Shown in pieces: positions 8,981-18,642 of a stretch of 64,000 bases of DNA; the stretch's first letter is position 1; every line of letters starts with the position of its first letter. The stretch lies in NCBI GenBank assembly GCA_025655595.1, contig JAHXIO010000005.1, positions 248,001 to 312,000 on the forward strand, written 5' to 3'. The DNA is from Candidatus Thiodiazotropha sp. (ex Monitilora ramsayi). GTDB taxonomy: Bacteria > Pseudomonadota > Gammaproteobacteria > Chromatiales > Chromatiaceae. Position numbers and translations under genes: made by a program. Under the pieces are notes generated by a model. The model saw only the letters and a list, made by a program, of their open reading frames with translations. It was not told where the DNA came from and did no database searches.

Positions 8981-11860
8981 ATGAGTATAGAAGCAGAGCT
9001 ACAACAAGAGACAGAGAAACAGTGGCGGCAGTGGCGTGAGAATCTGGCGGATGCCGGACTCAGCCTGCCAGAAGATGGCGATTTTCAGCAGACACTGATG
9101 CGGGTATGGGAGGCGAGCGACTATGTGGCGCAGGCCTCGATCAGGCATCCGGAACTGCTCTCCGGGCTCGCCATGCGGGGTGAGTTGGATCGTCAGTTCG
9201 CCGAACAGGAGATGGGGGATAAGCTCGCAAGGCAGTTGGAGGGTGTCGCCGATGAGACAGCGTTGGCAGTCTGTCTGCGGCGCTTCCGTCGCGAGCAGAT
9301 GGTGCGCATTATCTGGCGGGACATTGCCGGTTTGGCGCCACTCGATGAGACACTGGAGGACCTCTCCGCCCTGGCGGATACCTGTATCGATCAGGCGCTT
9401 GGTTTGCTCTACGACTGGACCTGCAGGGATATGGGAACCCCCCGCAATGCAGAGGGGGAAGCGCAACCGCTGGTCGTGCTCGGCATGGGGAAACTGGGTG
9501 CGCGTGAACTCAATCTCTCTTCCGATATCGATCTCATTTTCGCCTATCCCGAGACGGGACAGACTGATGGACTCCGCCGGTCTACCAACGAGCAGTTTTT
9601 TATCCGCCTGTGTCAGCGGCTGGTGCAGGCGTTGGACAACCACACAGCGGATGGTTTCGTGTTTCGCGTCGACACTCGTCTCCGACCCTTCGGCAGTGTC
9701 GGCCCCCTGGCGATGAGTTTTGCCGCCATGGAGAGCTATTACGGTTCCCAGGCGCGGGAGTGGGAACGCTATGCCATGATCAAGGCGCGGGTGGTGGCGG
9801 GCGACATGGAGGCAGGGGCAGACTTGATGGCGATGTTGCGTCCCTTCGTCTATCGCCGTTATCTCGATTTCAGCGCCATCGAATCCCTGCGTGATATGAA
9901 GCAGATGATCAGTAACGAGCTGCATAAGAAAGGCATGGAGGCGAATATCAAGCTGGGGCCGGGCGGTATACGGGAGATCGAGTTTATCGGGCAGGCCTTT
10001 CAGCTGATCCGCGGAGGCCGGGACAAGGCATTGCAGATCCGGCCTATCCTTGATGTCCTGCAACTCCTGCAGTCGAGGGAACTGATGCCGGAATATGTGG
10101 TACGGGAGCTGCGCGAGGCCTACATTTTTCTGCGTTTGGTGGAGAACCGAGTGCAGGCCTGGCAGGACAGGCAGACACACCTGCTGCCAGCCGATGAGGC
10201 GGGTAAATTACGCCTGGCCAAAGCGATGGGATTCGGCTCCTGGGATACCTTTGTCCCGATAATCGAGGCGCACCGAAAACGGGTACAGGGCCACTTCGAC
10301 ATGGTCTTTGCCGCGCCGCAGGCCGAGGCGGAAGCTGAGACCCAATCCCTGGCTGGACTCTGGCACGGTGTTATGGACGAGGGACATGCCGCTGAGGCCC
10401 TGCAGGCTGCGGGATTTGAGCAACCGGACTCTGCTTTAAAACTGCTGGAGGCGTTTCGTGCAAGCCATGCCTGCCGCAGGTTGAGCAGCAAGGGCAGAGA
10501 GCGGCTCGGTCAGCTGATGCCTCTGCTGCTGGAAGCGGTGGGACAGTCTGAGAAGGCTGATGAAACATTGCGTCGGGTCTTGGGGATGCTGGAGGCGGTG
10601 GTACAGCGCACCGCCTACATTGCCCTGCTGGTGGAAAATCCCATGGTGCTCTCCCAATTGGTGAAGCTCATGGGAGTCAGCCCCTGGATTGCCAATCTCC
10701 TGACCCGTCATCCTATTCTGCTTGACGAGCTGCTCGACCCCCGGCGGCTCTATTCGCCGCTAAAACGAGACGAGCTTGTCTCCGATCTTGCCGATCAGCT
10801 CTCGCGTATCGAGCAGGACGATCTGGAGGAGCAGATGGAGCGGCTGCGCCAGTTCGCCCAGAGTAACCAGTTGCGGGTGGCGGCAGCCGACATCACCGGG
10901 CAGATTCCCCTGATGGTTGTCAGCGACTACCTGACCTGGATTGCCGAGAGCGTGGTGGAGCAGGTCATCCGCCTGACCTATCGCCAGATGGCGAGACGAC
11001 ACGGCCATCCTCCCGGCCTGGCGCCGGATGAGACCGGATTTGCCGTCGTGGGTTACGGAAAGTTGGGAGGGATCGAGTTGGGTTACAGCTCCGATCTGGA
11101 TATGGTTTTTCTCCACGGCTGCCCGGATCGGAACGCCATGACGGATGGCGATAAGCCGGTCTCCGTGGATGTCTTTTATGCGCGCATGGCGCAACGCATC
11201 ATTCATATCATGACGACCCGGACCCCCTCGGGGATACTCTACGAGGTCGATATGCGCCTGCGTCCGAACGGCAATTCCGGCATGATGGTCAGCTCGCTCG
11301 ATATGTTTGAAACCTATCAGTTGAATAGTGCTTGGACCTGGGAGCATCAGGCGCTGATCCGTACCCGAGTGGTTGCCGGCGACCAGCGGGTCAAGGATCG
11401 TTTTGACGCCATCCGGCGAGAAATTCTCGGGCAGTCGCGGGATACCGACAAGCTGCAGAGTGAAGTGGTGGAGATGCGCGAAAAGATGCGCGCCAATCTG
11501 GACAGAAGCCGTGCGGATCTGTTTGATCTCAAGCAGGGAGTGGGCGGTATCGTCGATATAGAATTTATGGTTCAATACACGGTCCTTCGGTGGGCGCACG
11601 AGCACCCGGATCTCTTGGTCTGGAGTGACAATATCCGTCTGCTGGAGACCCTCTCAGGGCTCGGTCTGTTGAGCAATCACGCGGCGGAGCGTCTGATGGG
11701 GGTGTACAAGGTGCTGCGTGCGGCATATCACCGCACGGCGCTGCAGGATCAACCGGCATTGGTGCCGCGACAGAAGCTGGCCGAAGAGGCGGCCCTGGTG
11801 CAGGATATCTGGTCCTGGTTGATGCAGAACAAAAATATTGAACGAGAGATGTTCCCATGA
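8981..11860 (+). CDS. glnE: Bifunctional glutamine synthetase adenylyltransferase/adenylyl-removing enzyme
   Basis: This 959-residue cytoplasmic enzyme attaches AMP to, and removes it from, glutamine synthetase according to PII signalling. It contains two nucleotidyltransferase-like halves. The N-terminal one has GMGKLGARELNLSSDIDLIF near residue 167 (deadenylylation). The C-terminal one has GYGKLGGIELGYSSDLDMVF near residue 690 (adenylylation). Both keep the G-x-GKLG and D-x-D motifs, so both activities are expected. Length matches E. coli GlnE (946). The stop codon overlaps the start of ilvE, and the order glnE-ilvE-waaF-waaC resembles Pseudomonas. Confidence 0.97.
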   Translation: MSIEAELQQETEKQWRQWRENLADAGLSLPEDGDFQQTLMRVWEASDYVAQASIRHPELLSGLAMRGELDRQFAEQEMGDKLARQLEGVADETALAVCLRRFRREQMVRIIWRDIAGLAPLDETLEDLSALADTCIDQALGLLYDWTCRDMGTPRNAEGEAQPLVVLGMGKLGARELNLSSDIDLIFAYPETGQTDGLRRSTNEQFFIRLCQRLVQALDNHTADGFVFRVDTRLRPFGSVGPLAMSFAAMESYYGSQAREWERYAMIKARVVAGDMEAGADLMAMLRPFVYRRYLDFSAIESLRDMKQMISNELHKKGMEANIKLGPGGIREIEFIGQAFQLIRGGRDKALQIRPILDVLQLLQSRELMPEYVVRELREAYIFLRLVENRVQAWQDRQTHLLPADEAGKLRLAKAMGFGSWDTFVPIIEAHRKRVQGHFDMVFAAPQAEAEAETQSLAGLWHGVMDEGHAAEALQAAGFEQPDSALKLLEAFRASHACRRLSSKGRERLGQLMPLLLEAVGQSEKADETLRRVLGMLEAVVQRTAYIALLVENPMVLSQLVKLMGVSPWIANLLTRHPILLDELLDPRRLYSPLKRDELVSDLADQLSRIEQDDLEEQMERLRQFAQSNQLRVAAADITGQIPLMVVSDYLTWIAESVVEQVIRLTYRQMARRHGHPPGLAPDETGFAVVGYGKLGGIELGYSSDLDMVFLHGCPDRNAMTDGDKPVSVDVFYARMAQRIIHIMTTRTPSGILYEVDMRLRPNGNSGMMVSSLDMFETYQLNSAWTWEHQALIRTRVVAGDQRVKDRFDAIRREILGQSRDTDKLQSEVVEMREKMRANLDRSRADLFDLKQGVGGIVDIEFMVQYTVLRWAHEHPDLLVWSDNIRLLETLSGLGLLSNHAAERLMGVYKVLRAAYHRTALQDQPALVPRQKLAEEAALVQDIWSWLMQNKNIEREMFP

Positions 11861-12783
11861 TGTCGACAATGGCTGACCGCGACGGAGTCATCTGGCTGGA
11901 TGGCGAAATGGTCCCCTGGCGTGAGGCGAAGACCCACGTGCTGACCCACACCCTTCACTACGGGATGGGGGTATTCGAAGGTGTGCGTGCCTATCACGCA
12001 GAGCAGGGCACTGCCATTTTTCGCCTGCAGGAGCATACCGATCGGTTGTTTCGCTCGGCGCATATTTTGAACATGACCATCCCCTTTGACCGGGAGACGC
12101 TCAACGAGGCGCAGAAAGCCGCAGTCAGGGAGAACAATCTCGACTCCGCCTATATTCGGCCCATGTGTTTTTACGGGTCGGAGGGTATGGGAATACGGGC
12201 CGACAATCTCAGGGTCCACTGCATGGTGGCGGCCTGGGAGTGGGGCGCCTATCTGGGTGCGGAGAATATGGAGAAAGGGATCCGTATCCGCGTCTCCTCA
12301 TTCACACGCCACCATGTCAATATCACCATGTGCCGGGCCAAGGCCAACGGCAATTACATGAACTCCATGCTGGCCCTGCAGGAGGCCATTCACGACGGTT
12401 ATGACGAGGCCCTGCTGCTGGATGCTGAAGGTTATGTGATGGAAGGCTCCGGAGAGAACGTATTCATCGTTCGCGACGGTATCATCTATACGCCTGACCT
12501 GACCTCCGCTCTGGACGGTATCACACGCCGGACAGTGATCGATTTGGCTGAGGAGATGGGTTACCGGGTAGTCGAAAAACGTATCACGCGCGACGAGGTA
12601 TACATTGCCGATGAGGCCTTTTTTACCGGCACTGCGGCGGAAGTCACTCCGATCCGGGAGGTGGATAACAGGCCTATCGGAAGCGGTAGCCGGGGACCTG
12701 TTACCGGACGGTTGCAGAAGGCTTACTTCGATCTGGTGCACGGGCGCTTGAACACCCACCAGGATTGGCTGGCACTGGTCTGA
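11857..12783 (+). CDS. ilvE: Branched-chain-amino-acid aminotransferase
   Basis: This 308-residue class IV PLP enzyme carries out the last step of leucine, isoleucine and valine synthesis, moving the amino group from glutamate. Family blocks are HYGMGVFEGVRAY (about residues 35-47), RLQEHTDRLFRSA, the PLP-lysine region KANGNYMNSMLA near residue 165, and EGSGENVFIVRDG. ELxxDExFFTGTAAEVTPIRE-type sequence lies near the C-terminus. Length is standard. The ATG at 11857 overlaps the glnE stop codon in ATGA; MADRDG at 11869 is an alternative start. Translational coupling to glnE is likely. Confidence 0.95.
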   Translation: MMSTMADRDGVIWLDGEMVPWREAKTHVLTHTLHYGMGVFEGVRAYHAEQGTAIFRLQEHTDRLFRSAHILNMTIPFDRETLNEAQKAAVRENNLDSAYIRPMCFYGSEGMGIRADNLRVHCMVAAWEWGAYLGAENMEKGIRIRVSSFTRHHVNITMCRAKANGNYMNSMLALQEAIHDGYDEALLLDAEGYVMEGSGENVFIVRDGIIYTPDLTSALDGITRRTVIDLAEEMGYRVVEKRITRDEVYIADEAFFTGTAAEVTPIREVDNRPIGSGSRGPVTGRLQKAYFDLVHGRLNTHQDWLALV

Positions 12784-12799
12784 TTCAGGAGAAGCGATT

Positions 12800-12985
12800 A
12801 TGGCACAGGCTGAGACTCAAACCACACAACGGGCACTCAAGGTGACGCGCAGGGATCTGCCCTTGAGTTGCCCGCGCCCGGGTGACGCCGTGGCGGGACT
12901 CCATCCCCGCGTCTATCTGCCCATCGAAAAGAGCGGCACGGTGACTTGTCCCTATTGCGGTACCCGTTACCAGCTGACTGACTGA
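12800..12985 (+). CDS. CHCC-type zinc-finger protein (zf-CHCC)
   Basis: This 61-residue protein belongs to the small CHCC zinc-binding family related to mitochondrial NDUFS6. The presumed zinc ligands are Cys24, His35, Cys50 and Cys53, with the typical blocks HPRVYLPI and CPYCGTRY. An AGGAGA ribosome binding site precedes the ATG. It sits between ilvE and waaF, a frequent position in gammaproteobacteria. Its cellular role is not established. Confidence 0.88.
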   Translation: MAQAETQTTQRALKVTRRDLPLSCPRPGDAVAGLHPRVYLPIEKSGTVTCPYCGTRYQLTD

Positions 12986-12997
12986 TTACGCGACTGA

Positions 12998-14020
12998 GTG
13001 AGCGGCACTAGACGCATCCTGATCGTAGGTCCCTCCTGGGCCGGCGATATGGTTATGGCGCAGACGCTGTTCACGGCGATTAAAGCGCGTCAACCGGATG
13101 CTGAAATCGATGTGTTGGCACCCGGTTGGAGTCGGCCTCTGCTGAAACATATGCCGGAAGTGCATCAGATGATCGATATGCCGTTGGGTCATGGCAGATT
13201 GGGATTGTCTGAGCGTTGGCGCATGGGAAGAGCGCTGAGAGCCAATGGTTACGACCAAGCGATAGTTCTGCCGAATTCTCTCAAGTCTGCGTTAATCCCC
13301 TTATTTGCCGACATACCCAAGCGCACCGGCTGGGTCGGTGAGATGCGGTATGGTCTTCTGAACGACATACGTCGACTGGACAAACAACGATTGCCGATGA
13401 TGGTGCAGCGTTTTGTTGCTTTGGCACTCCCTTCCGGCGAAGAGGCTTTGCCTGAGATCGAACCTCCCCGTTTGACGGTAAGGCCCGAAGAGGTGGAGAA
13501 GGCACTCGAGGCAATGGGCCTGCAGAGGGAAAAAGGCCCAATACTTGCGCTTTGTCCCGGTGCCGAATTCGGCCCAGCAAAGCGTTGGCCTGAACCGTTC
13601 TATGCAGAAGTGGCTCGATACTATATCGATCAGGGTTGGCAAGTCTGGCTGTTCGGTTCTGAGAAGGATGCTTGTGTGTGTGCTGAAATCAACTCACAGT
13701 CCCGCTCGAGTTGCGTTGATATGAGTGGGCAGACTTCTCTGCAGCAGGCCGTCGCGTTGCTTTCACTGTCGGATGCGGTGATCAGCAATGATTCCGGGCT
13801 GATGCACGTGGCGGCGGCCCTGCAGCGGCCGCTGGTGGCTGTGTACGGTTCCACCGATCCCGGATTTACGCCACCGCTGAACAGTAAGGCGCGGATAGTA
13901 CGGCTCGGACTTGAGTGCAGTCCCTGTTTCAAACGGCAGTGCCCGCTTGGACATTTGAACTGTCTGAGGCAGTTAACCCCTTCGCAAGTGACGGAGACGC
14001 TGGATAGGTTATTGGCATGA
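12998..14020 (+). CDS. waaF: ADP-heptose:LPS heptosyltransferase II
   Basis: This 340-residue GT9-family enzyme adds the second L,D-heptose to the LPS inner core on the cytoplasmic face of the inner membrane. It opens with ILIVGPSWAGDMVMAQ and has LCPGAEFGPAKRWP near residue 187, a nucleotide-sugar region typical of WaaF. It also has ISNDSGLMHVAAAL and ALYG/VAVYGSTDP-type blocks near residue 265. Length fits the family. Translation starts with GTG at 12998. The stop overlaps the waaC start in ATGA, so the two are translationally coupled. Confidence 0.95.
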   Translation: MSGTRRILIVGPSWAGDMVMAQTLFTAIKARQPDAEIDVLAPGWSRPLLKHMPEVHQMIDMPLGHGRLGLSERWRMGRALRANGYDQAIVLPNSLKSALIPLFADIPKRTGWVGEMRYGLLNDIRRLDKQRLPMMVQRFVALALPSGEEALPEIEPPRLTVRPEEVEKALEAMGLQREKGPILALCPGAEFGPAKRWPEPFYAEVARYYIDQGWQVWLFGSEKDACVCAEINSQSRSSCVDMSGQTSLQQAVALLSLSDAVISNDSGLMHVAAALQRPLVAVYGSTDPGFTPPLNSKARIVRLGLECSPCFKRQCPLGHLNCLRQLTPSQVTETLDRLLA

Positions 14021-15045
14021 AAGCGCTGGTCATCAAGACTTCATCGCTTGGGGATGTGATACATACGCTTCCGGCATTGAGCGATGCCAGCGAGAATGTG
14101 CCGGATATTCGATTTGACTGGGTCGTCGAAGAGGCGTTTGCAGAGATCCCGGCCTGGCATCCGGCTGTCGATCGGGTCATTCCCGTGGCATTGAGGCGGT
14201 GGCGGAGATCACCCTGGACGGCTTGGCGGAGTGGTGATTTACGGGAATTCCGGCGGCTATTGCGACAGTCTCAATATGACGCAGTCATCGATGCTCAGGG
14301 CCTGCTGAAAAGTGCCTTGATCACCAGCATGAGTCGGGGCCCAAGTTATGGGCTTGACCGGCAATCGGCGAGGGAACCCCTGGCTTCGAGGACCTATCGA
14401 TACCCCTTGACGGTAGCCAGGGGGCAGCATGCCATAGCGCGGGTTCGCCAGCTCTTTGCCCTGGCGCTGGATTATGATATGCCTGGCTCGCAGGTGGCGT
14501 TCGGCATCGATTTGAAACACCGGGATCAACCTCAGTCTGATGTTCCATATCTGGTGTTTTTGCACGGCACCACCTGGCAGAGTAAGCACTACCCTGAAAA
14601 ACACTGGTGTGCACTCGCCCGTCGTGCGGCCGCAGAGGGCTATCGGGTGCTGCTTCCCTGGGGGAATGATAATGAATTGGTGCGGGCTCAACGGATTGCC
14701 GGGGAGGTGCCGGCTGCTGATCCATTACCTGGTATGGGGATCGGTGAGCTTGCCGCTATCATTGCGGGTGCTGCCGGCGTTGTAGCGGTTGATACCGGAT
14801 TGGCGCATCTTGCCTGCGCGCTGTCGGTTCCTGCCATTGCGCTCTTTGGTCCGACCAACCCGGCGCTGACGGGCGTCATTGGTGACAGGCAGCATAATCT
14901 GTCGATTGAATATCCGTGTATGCCCTGTCTGAAAAGGGCCTGCATTCATAAAAATACAATAAAGGGGGAGCCCGTTTGTTTGGAAAATCTTCCGCCAGGC
15001 CTGGTCTTTGATAAGCTGATAGCTTGTATCAAAGGGGTTGAGTAG
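14017..15045 (+). CDS. waaC: ADP-heptose:LPS heptosyltransferase I
   Basis: This 342-residue GT9 enzyme transfers the first heptose to Kdo2-lipid A. It begins MKALVIKTSSLGDVIHTLPA, the WaaC signature, and has VIDAQGLLKSALI near residue 90 and HGTTWQSKHYPEKHW near residue 180. The sequence VVAVDTGLAHLACAL and ALFGPTNP lie near residue 255. Length fits WaaC. It overlaps waaF by 4 bp. Confidence 0.95.
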   Translation: MKALVIKTSSLGDVIHTLPALSDASENVPDIRFDWVVEEAFAEIPAWHPAVDRVIPVALRRWRRSPWTAWRSGDLREFRRLLRQSQYDAVIDAQGLLKSALITSMSRGPSYGLDRQSAREPLASRTYRYPLTVARGQHAIARVRQLFALALDYDMPGSQVAFGIDLKHRDQPQSDVPYLVFLHGTTWQSKHYPEKHWCALARRAAAEGYRVLLPWGNDNELVRAQRIAGEVPAADPLPGMGIGELAAIIAGAAGVVAVDTGLAHLACALSVPAIALFGPTNPALTGVIGDRQHNLSIEYPCMPCLKRACIHKNTIKGEPVCLENLPPGLVFDKLIACIKGVE

Positions 15046-15090
15046 ATCCCTCATCAGGGTAAGGCCCTCGAATGGATTAATAATGACATT

Positions 15091-15843
15091 ATGAGTCACC
15101 TAAGCGTCTGCATTATTACCCAGAACGAAGCAGAGAGAATCAGGGATTGTCTGCGGTCCGTCGCTTGGGCGGATGAAATTATTGTGCTTGATTCCGGCAG
15201 TGATGATGCGACGCTGGAGATTTGCCGAGAATACACAGACCATGTCTACGTCAATCGTGATTGGCAGGGTTTTGGTGTCCAAAAGAACCGTGCGCTTTCT
15301 TATGCCGGCAGCGATTGGATTCTTTCATTGGATGCGGATGAGCGCATACCGCCTGAACTGCGGGAGGAGATTCAGGCGGTCATGTCTTCTGAAGAATCGG
15401 TGGACGTTTATGAGATCCCGAGGCTCTCGTCTTACTGTGGTAGAGAGATATGGCATAGTGGGTGGCGGCCTGACTACGTGGCCAGATTGTTTCGCCGGGA
15501 CAGCGCCGCCTTCAGCGATGATGTTGTTCATGAAAGGCTGCTTTTTAACATCAAACCCGGCAGATTGACCCATTCCATCCAACATCGCAGTTTCGATTCG
15601 CTGGAGCAAGTGTTGGACAAGGTGAACCGATACTCCAGTGCAAGTGCCGAAAAGTTATATAGCCAGAACAAGAAAAGCACACTTTCCAAAGCGGTGTTTC
15701 GCGGCATGTGGGCATTTTTCAGAACCTATGTTCTGAAAGCGGGTTTCCTGGATGGAAGAGAGGGTTTCCTGCTGGCGGTTTCGAATGCCGAAGGTGTCTA
15801 TTATAAGTATCTTAAGTTGCTCTACCTCGATAAAAAGAGATGA
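15091..15843 (+). CDS. Family 2 glycosyltransferase, WaaE/KdtX-like
   Basis: This 250-residue GT2 enzyme resembles WaaE/KdtX proteins, which add a sugar (beta-glucose in Klebsiella-type cores) to heptose I of the LPS inner core. The GT-A fold opens with SVCIITQNEAERIRDCLRS. It has the donor motif LDSGSDDATLE and the metal-binding LSLDADERIP near residue 85. C-terminal RRDSAAFSDDVVHERL is typical of this subfamily. It lies 45 bp after waaC. The donor sugar cannot be determined here. Confidence 0.85.
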   Translation: MSHLSVCIITQNEAERIRDCLRSVAWADEIIVLDSGSDDATLEICREYTDHVYVNRDWQGFGVQKNRALSYAGSDWILSLDADERIPPELREEIQAVMSSEESVDVYEIPRLSSYCGREIWHSGWRPDYVARLFRRDSAAFSDDVVHERLLFNIKPGRLTHSIQHRSFDSLEQVLDKVNRYSSASAEKLYSQNKKSTLSKAVFRGMWAFFRTYVLKAGFLDGREGFLLAVSNAEGVYYKYLKLLYLDKKR

Positions 15844-15856
15844 GACGGATAGCGCG

Positions 15857-16690
15857 ATGAGCGTCAGTGTTATTGTTGTCACGTACGAATGGCCAAAGGC
15901 GCTTGAGCGGGTTCTTGAGTCTTTGTCGAGACAGACCGTCATGCCGTTGGAGATCATTGTGACCGATGATGGCTCCAGTCCTGATACCCGTGCGGTAGTC
16001 GATGCCTGGCAAGAAAAAATGGAATGCGAACTTCACTATCTTTGGCAACCGGATGAAGGTTTTCGTGCCGCCCGGGCGAGAAATCGAGGTGTGGCGGTCT
16101 CTCATGGTGAGTACATGGTGTTTCTAGATGGAGACTGCCTTGTGTTTCCCGACTTTGTTGAGCGCCACCAGCGTTTGGCGGAAATGGGTTGTCAGGTCGT
16201 GGGAAATAGGATTCTGATGGACGAGGCATTAAGCCGCCGTGTACTGGAGGGTAAAGAAAGTCCATGTCGGTGGAGTGTGCTTCGTTGGCTGAAAGGCCGG
16301 GTCTCCGGAGAGATCAATCGCTTGCTGCCTATGGTTAGATTGGGTGAAGGGCAGTGGCGGAAGAGACGGGCGTTAAAGTGGAAGGGTGCTCAAAGCTGCA
16401 ATCTTGGTGTCTGGCGGCGTGATTTCCTTGCGGTCAACGGTTTTGATGAGAATTTTTCAGGCTGGGGGCATGAGGATGCCGATCTTGTAGTGCGCCTCAT
16501 GGGTAGCGGGATTATCCGGAAAGATGGACACTTTTCCGTCCCCGTGTTGCATTTATGGCATCGAGAGAACACTCGAGAGTTGGAGCCGGAAAACTTGCAG
16601 CGACTCAATGATGTATTGAGAGGGGAGCGGGAGCTGGTCGCGTTAAGCGGTGTCGCCAATCATATTCAGGACAGTGAAAACGGTGGCTGA
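15857..16690 (+). CDS. Family 2 glycosyltransferase with galactosyltransferase-type C-terminal domain
   Basis: This 277-residue GT2 enzyme begins MSVSVIVVTYEWPKALERVL. It carries TDDGSSPDTR, FLDGDCLVFPDF (metal-binding DxD) near residue 95, and GAQSCNLGVWRRDFLAVNGF. FSGWGHEDADLVVRL near residue 200 is the Glyco_transf_7C/chondroitin-synthase-like signature carrying the catalytic base. I chose the ATG at 15857 because the upstream extension overlaps the preceding gene and lacks family features. It probably decorates the LPS core; the donor and acceptor are unknown. Confidence 0.85.
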   Translation: MSVSVIVVTYEWPKALERVLESLSRQTVMPLEIIVTDDGSSPDTRAVVDAWQEKMECELHYLWQPDEGFRAARARNRGVAVSHGEYMVFLDGDCLVFPDFVERHQRLAEMGCQVVGNRILMDEALSRRVLEGKESPCRWSVLRWLKGRVSGEINRLLPMVRLGEGQWRKRRALKWKGAQSCNLGVWRRDFLAVNGFDENFSGWGHEDADLVVRLMGSGIIRKDGHFSVPVLHLWHRENTRELEPENLQRLNDVLRGERELVALSGVANHIQDSENGG

Positions 16691-17843
16691 TCCGGTGACG
16701 TCAAGATCCTTCTGTTTCCCGCAAGGAAGGAGCCCAAAGCGGATACTGGTCATTGCTACCAGAAGAATTGGTGATGTGCTGCTGGTAACACCCCTGCTGC
16801 GCAGTCTGAGGCTGGCATGGCCTGAATCGACTATCGATGTTTTGGTGTTCAAGAATACCGGTGCCATTTTGCAGGGTAATGGAGATGTCACTGATTTGAT
16901 TGAAGTGGAAGAGAGGCCGGATTTTGATCAGAACATTGCATTATTACGCCGTATTTATCGCAGGTATGAACTGGCTGTTTCCACTTTGGCTGGTGATAGG
17001 CCGAATATCTATGCCTTTCTGGCTTCAAAAAAAAGAGTAAGCCTGATTGCGGAGCAGGATAGAAACCGTTTTCTGAAACGCAGACTCAATCATGGGTGGT
17101 CTCTGCTAGACGATGTTAATACCCATACCGTGGAACAGAATCTTGCGCTTGCAAGAATTATGGGTGTAGAGCAGGTACGTGAAGTTGTCCCTCCTTCTAT
17201 AGACATGCCGATAGAAAGGTTGGAGACAGTACTTGGATTTAATCCACGGAAAAATGCATTTGTGGTGATCCACCCTTATCCAAAATGGCCATACAAGCAA
17301 TGGACGCTTCAGGGTTGGAGGGCACTGATCGATTGGTTGGTTGAGAGGGGATTGAATATTGTTCTGACTGGCGGTCCAGCTGAGGAGGAGCGCGAGTTCT
17401 GTCGTGATTTGGCTGTGGGGAGGGAACGACGTGTATTCGATTTGTCCGCCTCACTGAGTTTTTCTGAAATTACGCATGTTGTTTCACTATCGTCGGCATT
17501 TGTCGGGCCAGACACTTCCGTTACTCATCTGGCCGCAGCAACGGGTGTGCCAGTGGTAGCGCTATACGGGCCCAGTAATCCGGTGAAATGGGGGCCATGG
17601 CCTAAAGGCTTTGATCGCGACTCGTCCCCATATCGCATGTACAATGCAACGCCACAAAGAGTCGGCAATGTTTGTTTGATACAAGGTGTCAATCTTCCGG
17701 AAAAATGTGTGCCATGCCGTGAAGAGGGTTGCGACAGGCACAGACTGAGTCGAAGTCGATGCCTGGATGGTCTTGAGGTTTCGGTTGTGATTGAAGAAGT
17801 TGAACGCTCTCTCAATGAGAGCGGCGAGCGTGCTGTTAAATAG
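16683..17843 (+). CDS. Family 9 glycosyltransferase (heptosyltransferase-like)
   Basis: This roughly 386-residue GT9 protein resembles the ADP-heptose transferases and probably adds a further heptose to the core (WaaQ-like role, inferred). Blocks are KRILVIATRRIGDVLLVTPL, HPYPKWPYKQWTLQGW near residue 200, LTGGPAEEEREF, FVGPDTSVTHLAAATG and ALYGPSNP. A cysteine-rich stretch (CVPCREEGC) lies near the C-terminus, as in other GT9 enzymes. The start is uncertain: GTG at 16683 overlaps the stop of the preceding gene, while GTG at 16674 or 16650 would lengthen it. I prefer 16683 because of an AGGA about 11 bp upstream. Confidence 0.85.
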   Translation: MADPVTSRSFCFPQGRSPKRILVIATRRIGDVLLVTPLLRSLRLAWPESTIDVLVFKNTGAILQGNGDVTDLIEVEERPDFDQNIALLRRIYRRYELAVSTLAGDRPNIYAFLASKKRVSLIAEQDRNRFLKRRLNHGWSLLDDVNTHTVEQNLALARIMGVEQVREVVPPSIDMPIERLETVLGFNPRKNAFVVIHPYPKWPYKQWTLQGWRALIDWLVERGLNIVLTGGPAEEEREFCRDLAVGRERRVFDLSASLSFSEITHVVSLSSAFVGPDTSVTHLAAATGVPVVALYGPSNPVKWGPWPKGFDRDSSPYRMYNATPQRVGNVCLIQGVNLPEKCVPCREEGCDRHRLSRSRCLDGLEVSVVIEEVERSLNESGERAVK

Positions 17844-17860
17844 CCTTCAGGATATTCTCG

Positions 17861-18634
17861 ATGAGTGTAAGAGCAGAAAAAGTCAGTGACTGTGTTGACG
17901 CGGTTTTTGTATTAAGCGTCGCTTCTTTCACTCAGCGAATTGGCCATATAAAAAGGCATTTTCAAGAGCACAATGTCGATTTCGATTTTATCTTTGATTT
18001 TGATCCGGACAAGATCAATCCTCAGCTTCTCGAAGATAGATTTGAGGAGAGTGAGATGCGTCTGCCGCATAAATCTCTTGTGTTGAAACATATCAAGGCA
18101 TGGCAGATTGCCCGGGAAAGATCACTAAAGCGTATATTGGTTTTTGAGGATGACGCATTTCTGTGTCATGACTTTACGAGAAAATTATGTGCCGGTGTGC
18201 CCAGCATGGATAAATTGGATGAAGGATATCTTGTCTATCTGGGCGGCTCCGATACAAAAGTGTCGGACTCGTTTTTTCTGTGTAATGAATTGCTCGTGCC
18301 CCAACCGATCGCAACTACTGAGGGATATATTACAGACCTCGATGCTGTGAATCGTCGGCTCGACTGGATTGAAAAAAACAAGATCAATTTACCTGCGGAT
18401 CATCTGGTAAGGAGTATTGATAGCCTGATAGGCGTCAGGCAGTACTGGTTCCGAGAGCCGCTCGTCGAGCAGGGAAGTGTTTTTGGGGTTTTTGATACAG
18501 AGCTTGATTCCAGTCGAAGTAAGCATGGTCGGTTTTACAATGTATTGCGCTATAAATGGAATAAGTTTCAGCGTAGAAAGCTCAGGCGCTGGTTGGTGAG
18601 AATGAAGGCGATGTTCGGAATAAAAGTGTCTTAA
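17861..18634 (+). CDS. Family 25 glycosyltransferase (LOS/LPS sugar transferase)
   Basis: This 257-residue protein matches the GT25 family, which includes beta-galactosyltransferases of lipooligosaccharide. It begins with the family core DAVFVLSVASFTQRIGHIKR. It has the acidic motif RILVFEDDAFLCHDF near residue 95 and a short YLVYLGGSD block. The C-terminus is highly basic, suited to membrane-surface attachment. An AGGA lies upstream of the ATG at 17861. It sits within the core-assembly run of genes. Donor specificity is not predictable. Confidence 0.82.
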   Translation: MSVRAEKVSDCVDAVFVLSVASFTQRIGHIKRHFQEHNVDFDFIFDFDPDKINPQLLEDRFEESEMRLPHKSLVLKHIKAWQIARERSLKRILVFEDDAFLCHDFTRKLCAGVPSMDKLDEGYLVYLGGSDTKVSDSFFLCNELLVPQPIATTEGYITDLDAVNRRLDWIEKNKINLPADHLVRSIDSLIGVRQYWFREPLVEQGSVFGVFDTELDSSRSKHGRFYNVLRYKWNKFQRRKLRRWLVRMKAMFGIKVS

Positions 18635-18642
18635 GGAGCGAA

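Noticed and set aside
8999..10180. 393-codon open frame antisense to glnE
   Set aside because: Antisense to a conserved domain of GlnE and without a ribosome binding site or recognisable domain.
11862..11869. TGTCGACA at the start of ilvE
   Set aside because: It lacks the AAAG flank and a partner site, lies within coding sequence, and an 8-bp palindrome is expected by chance in 64 kb.
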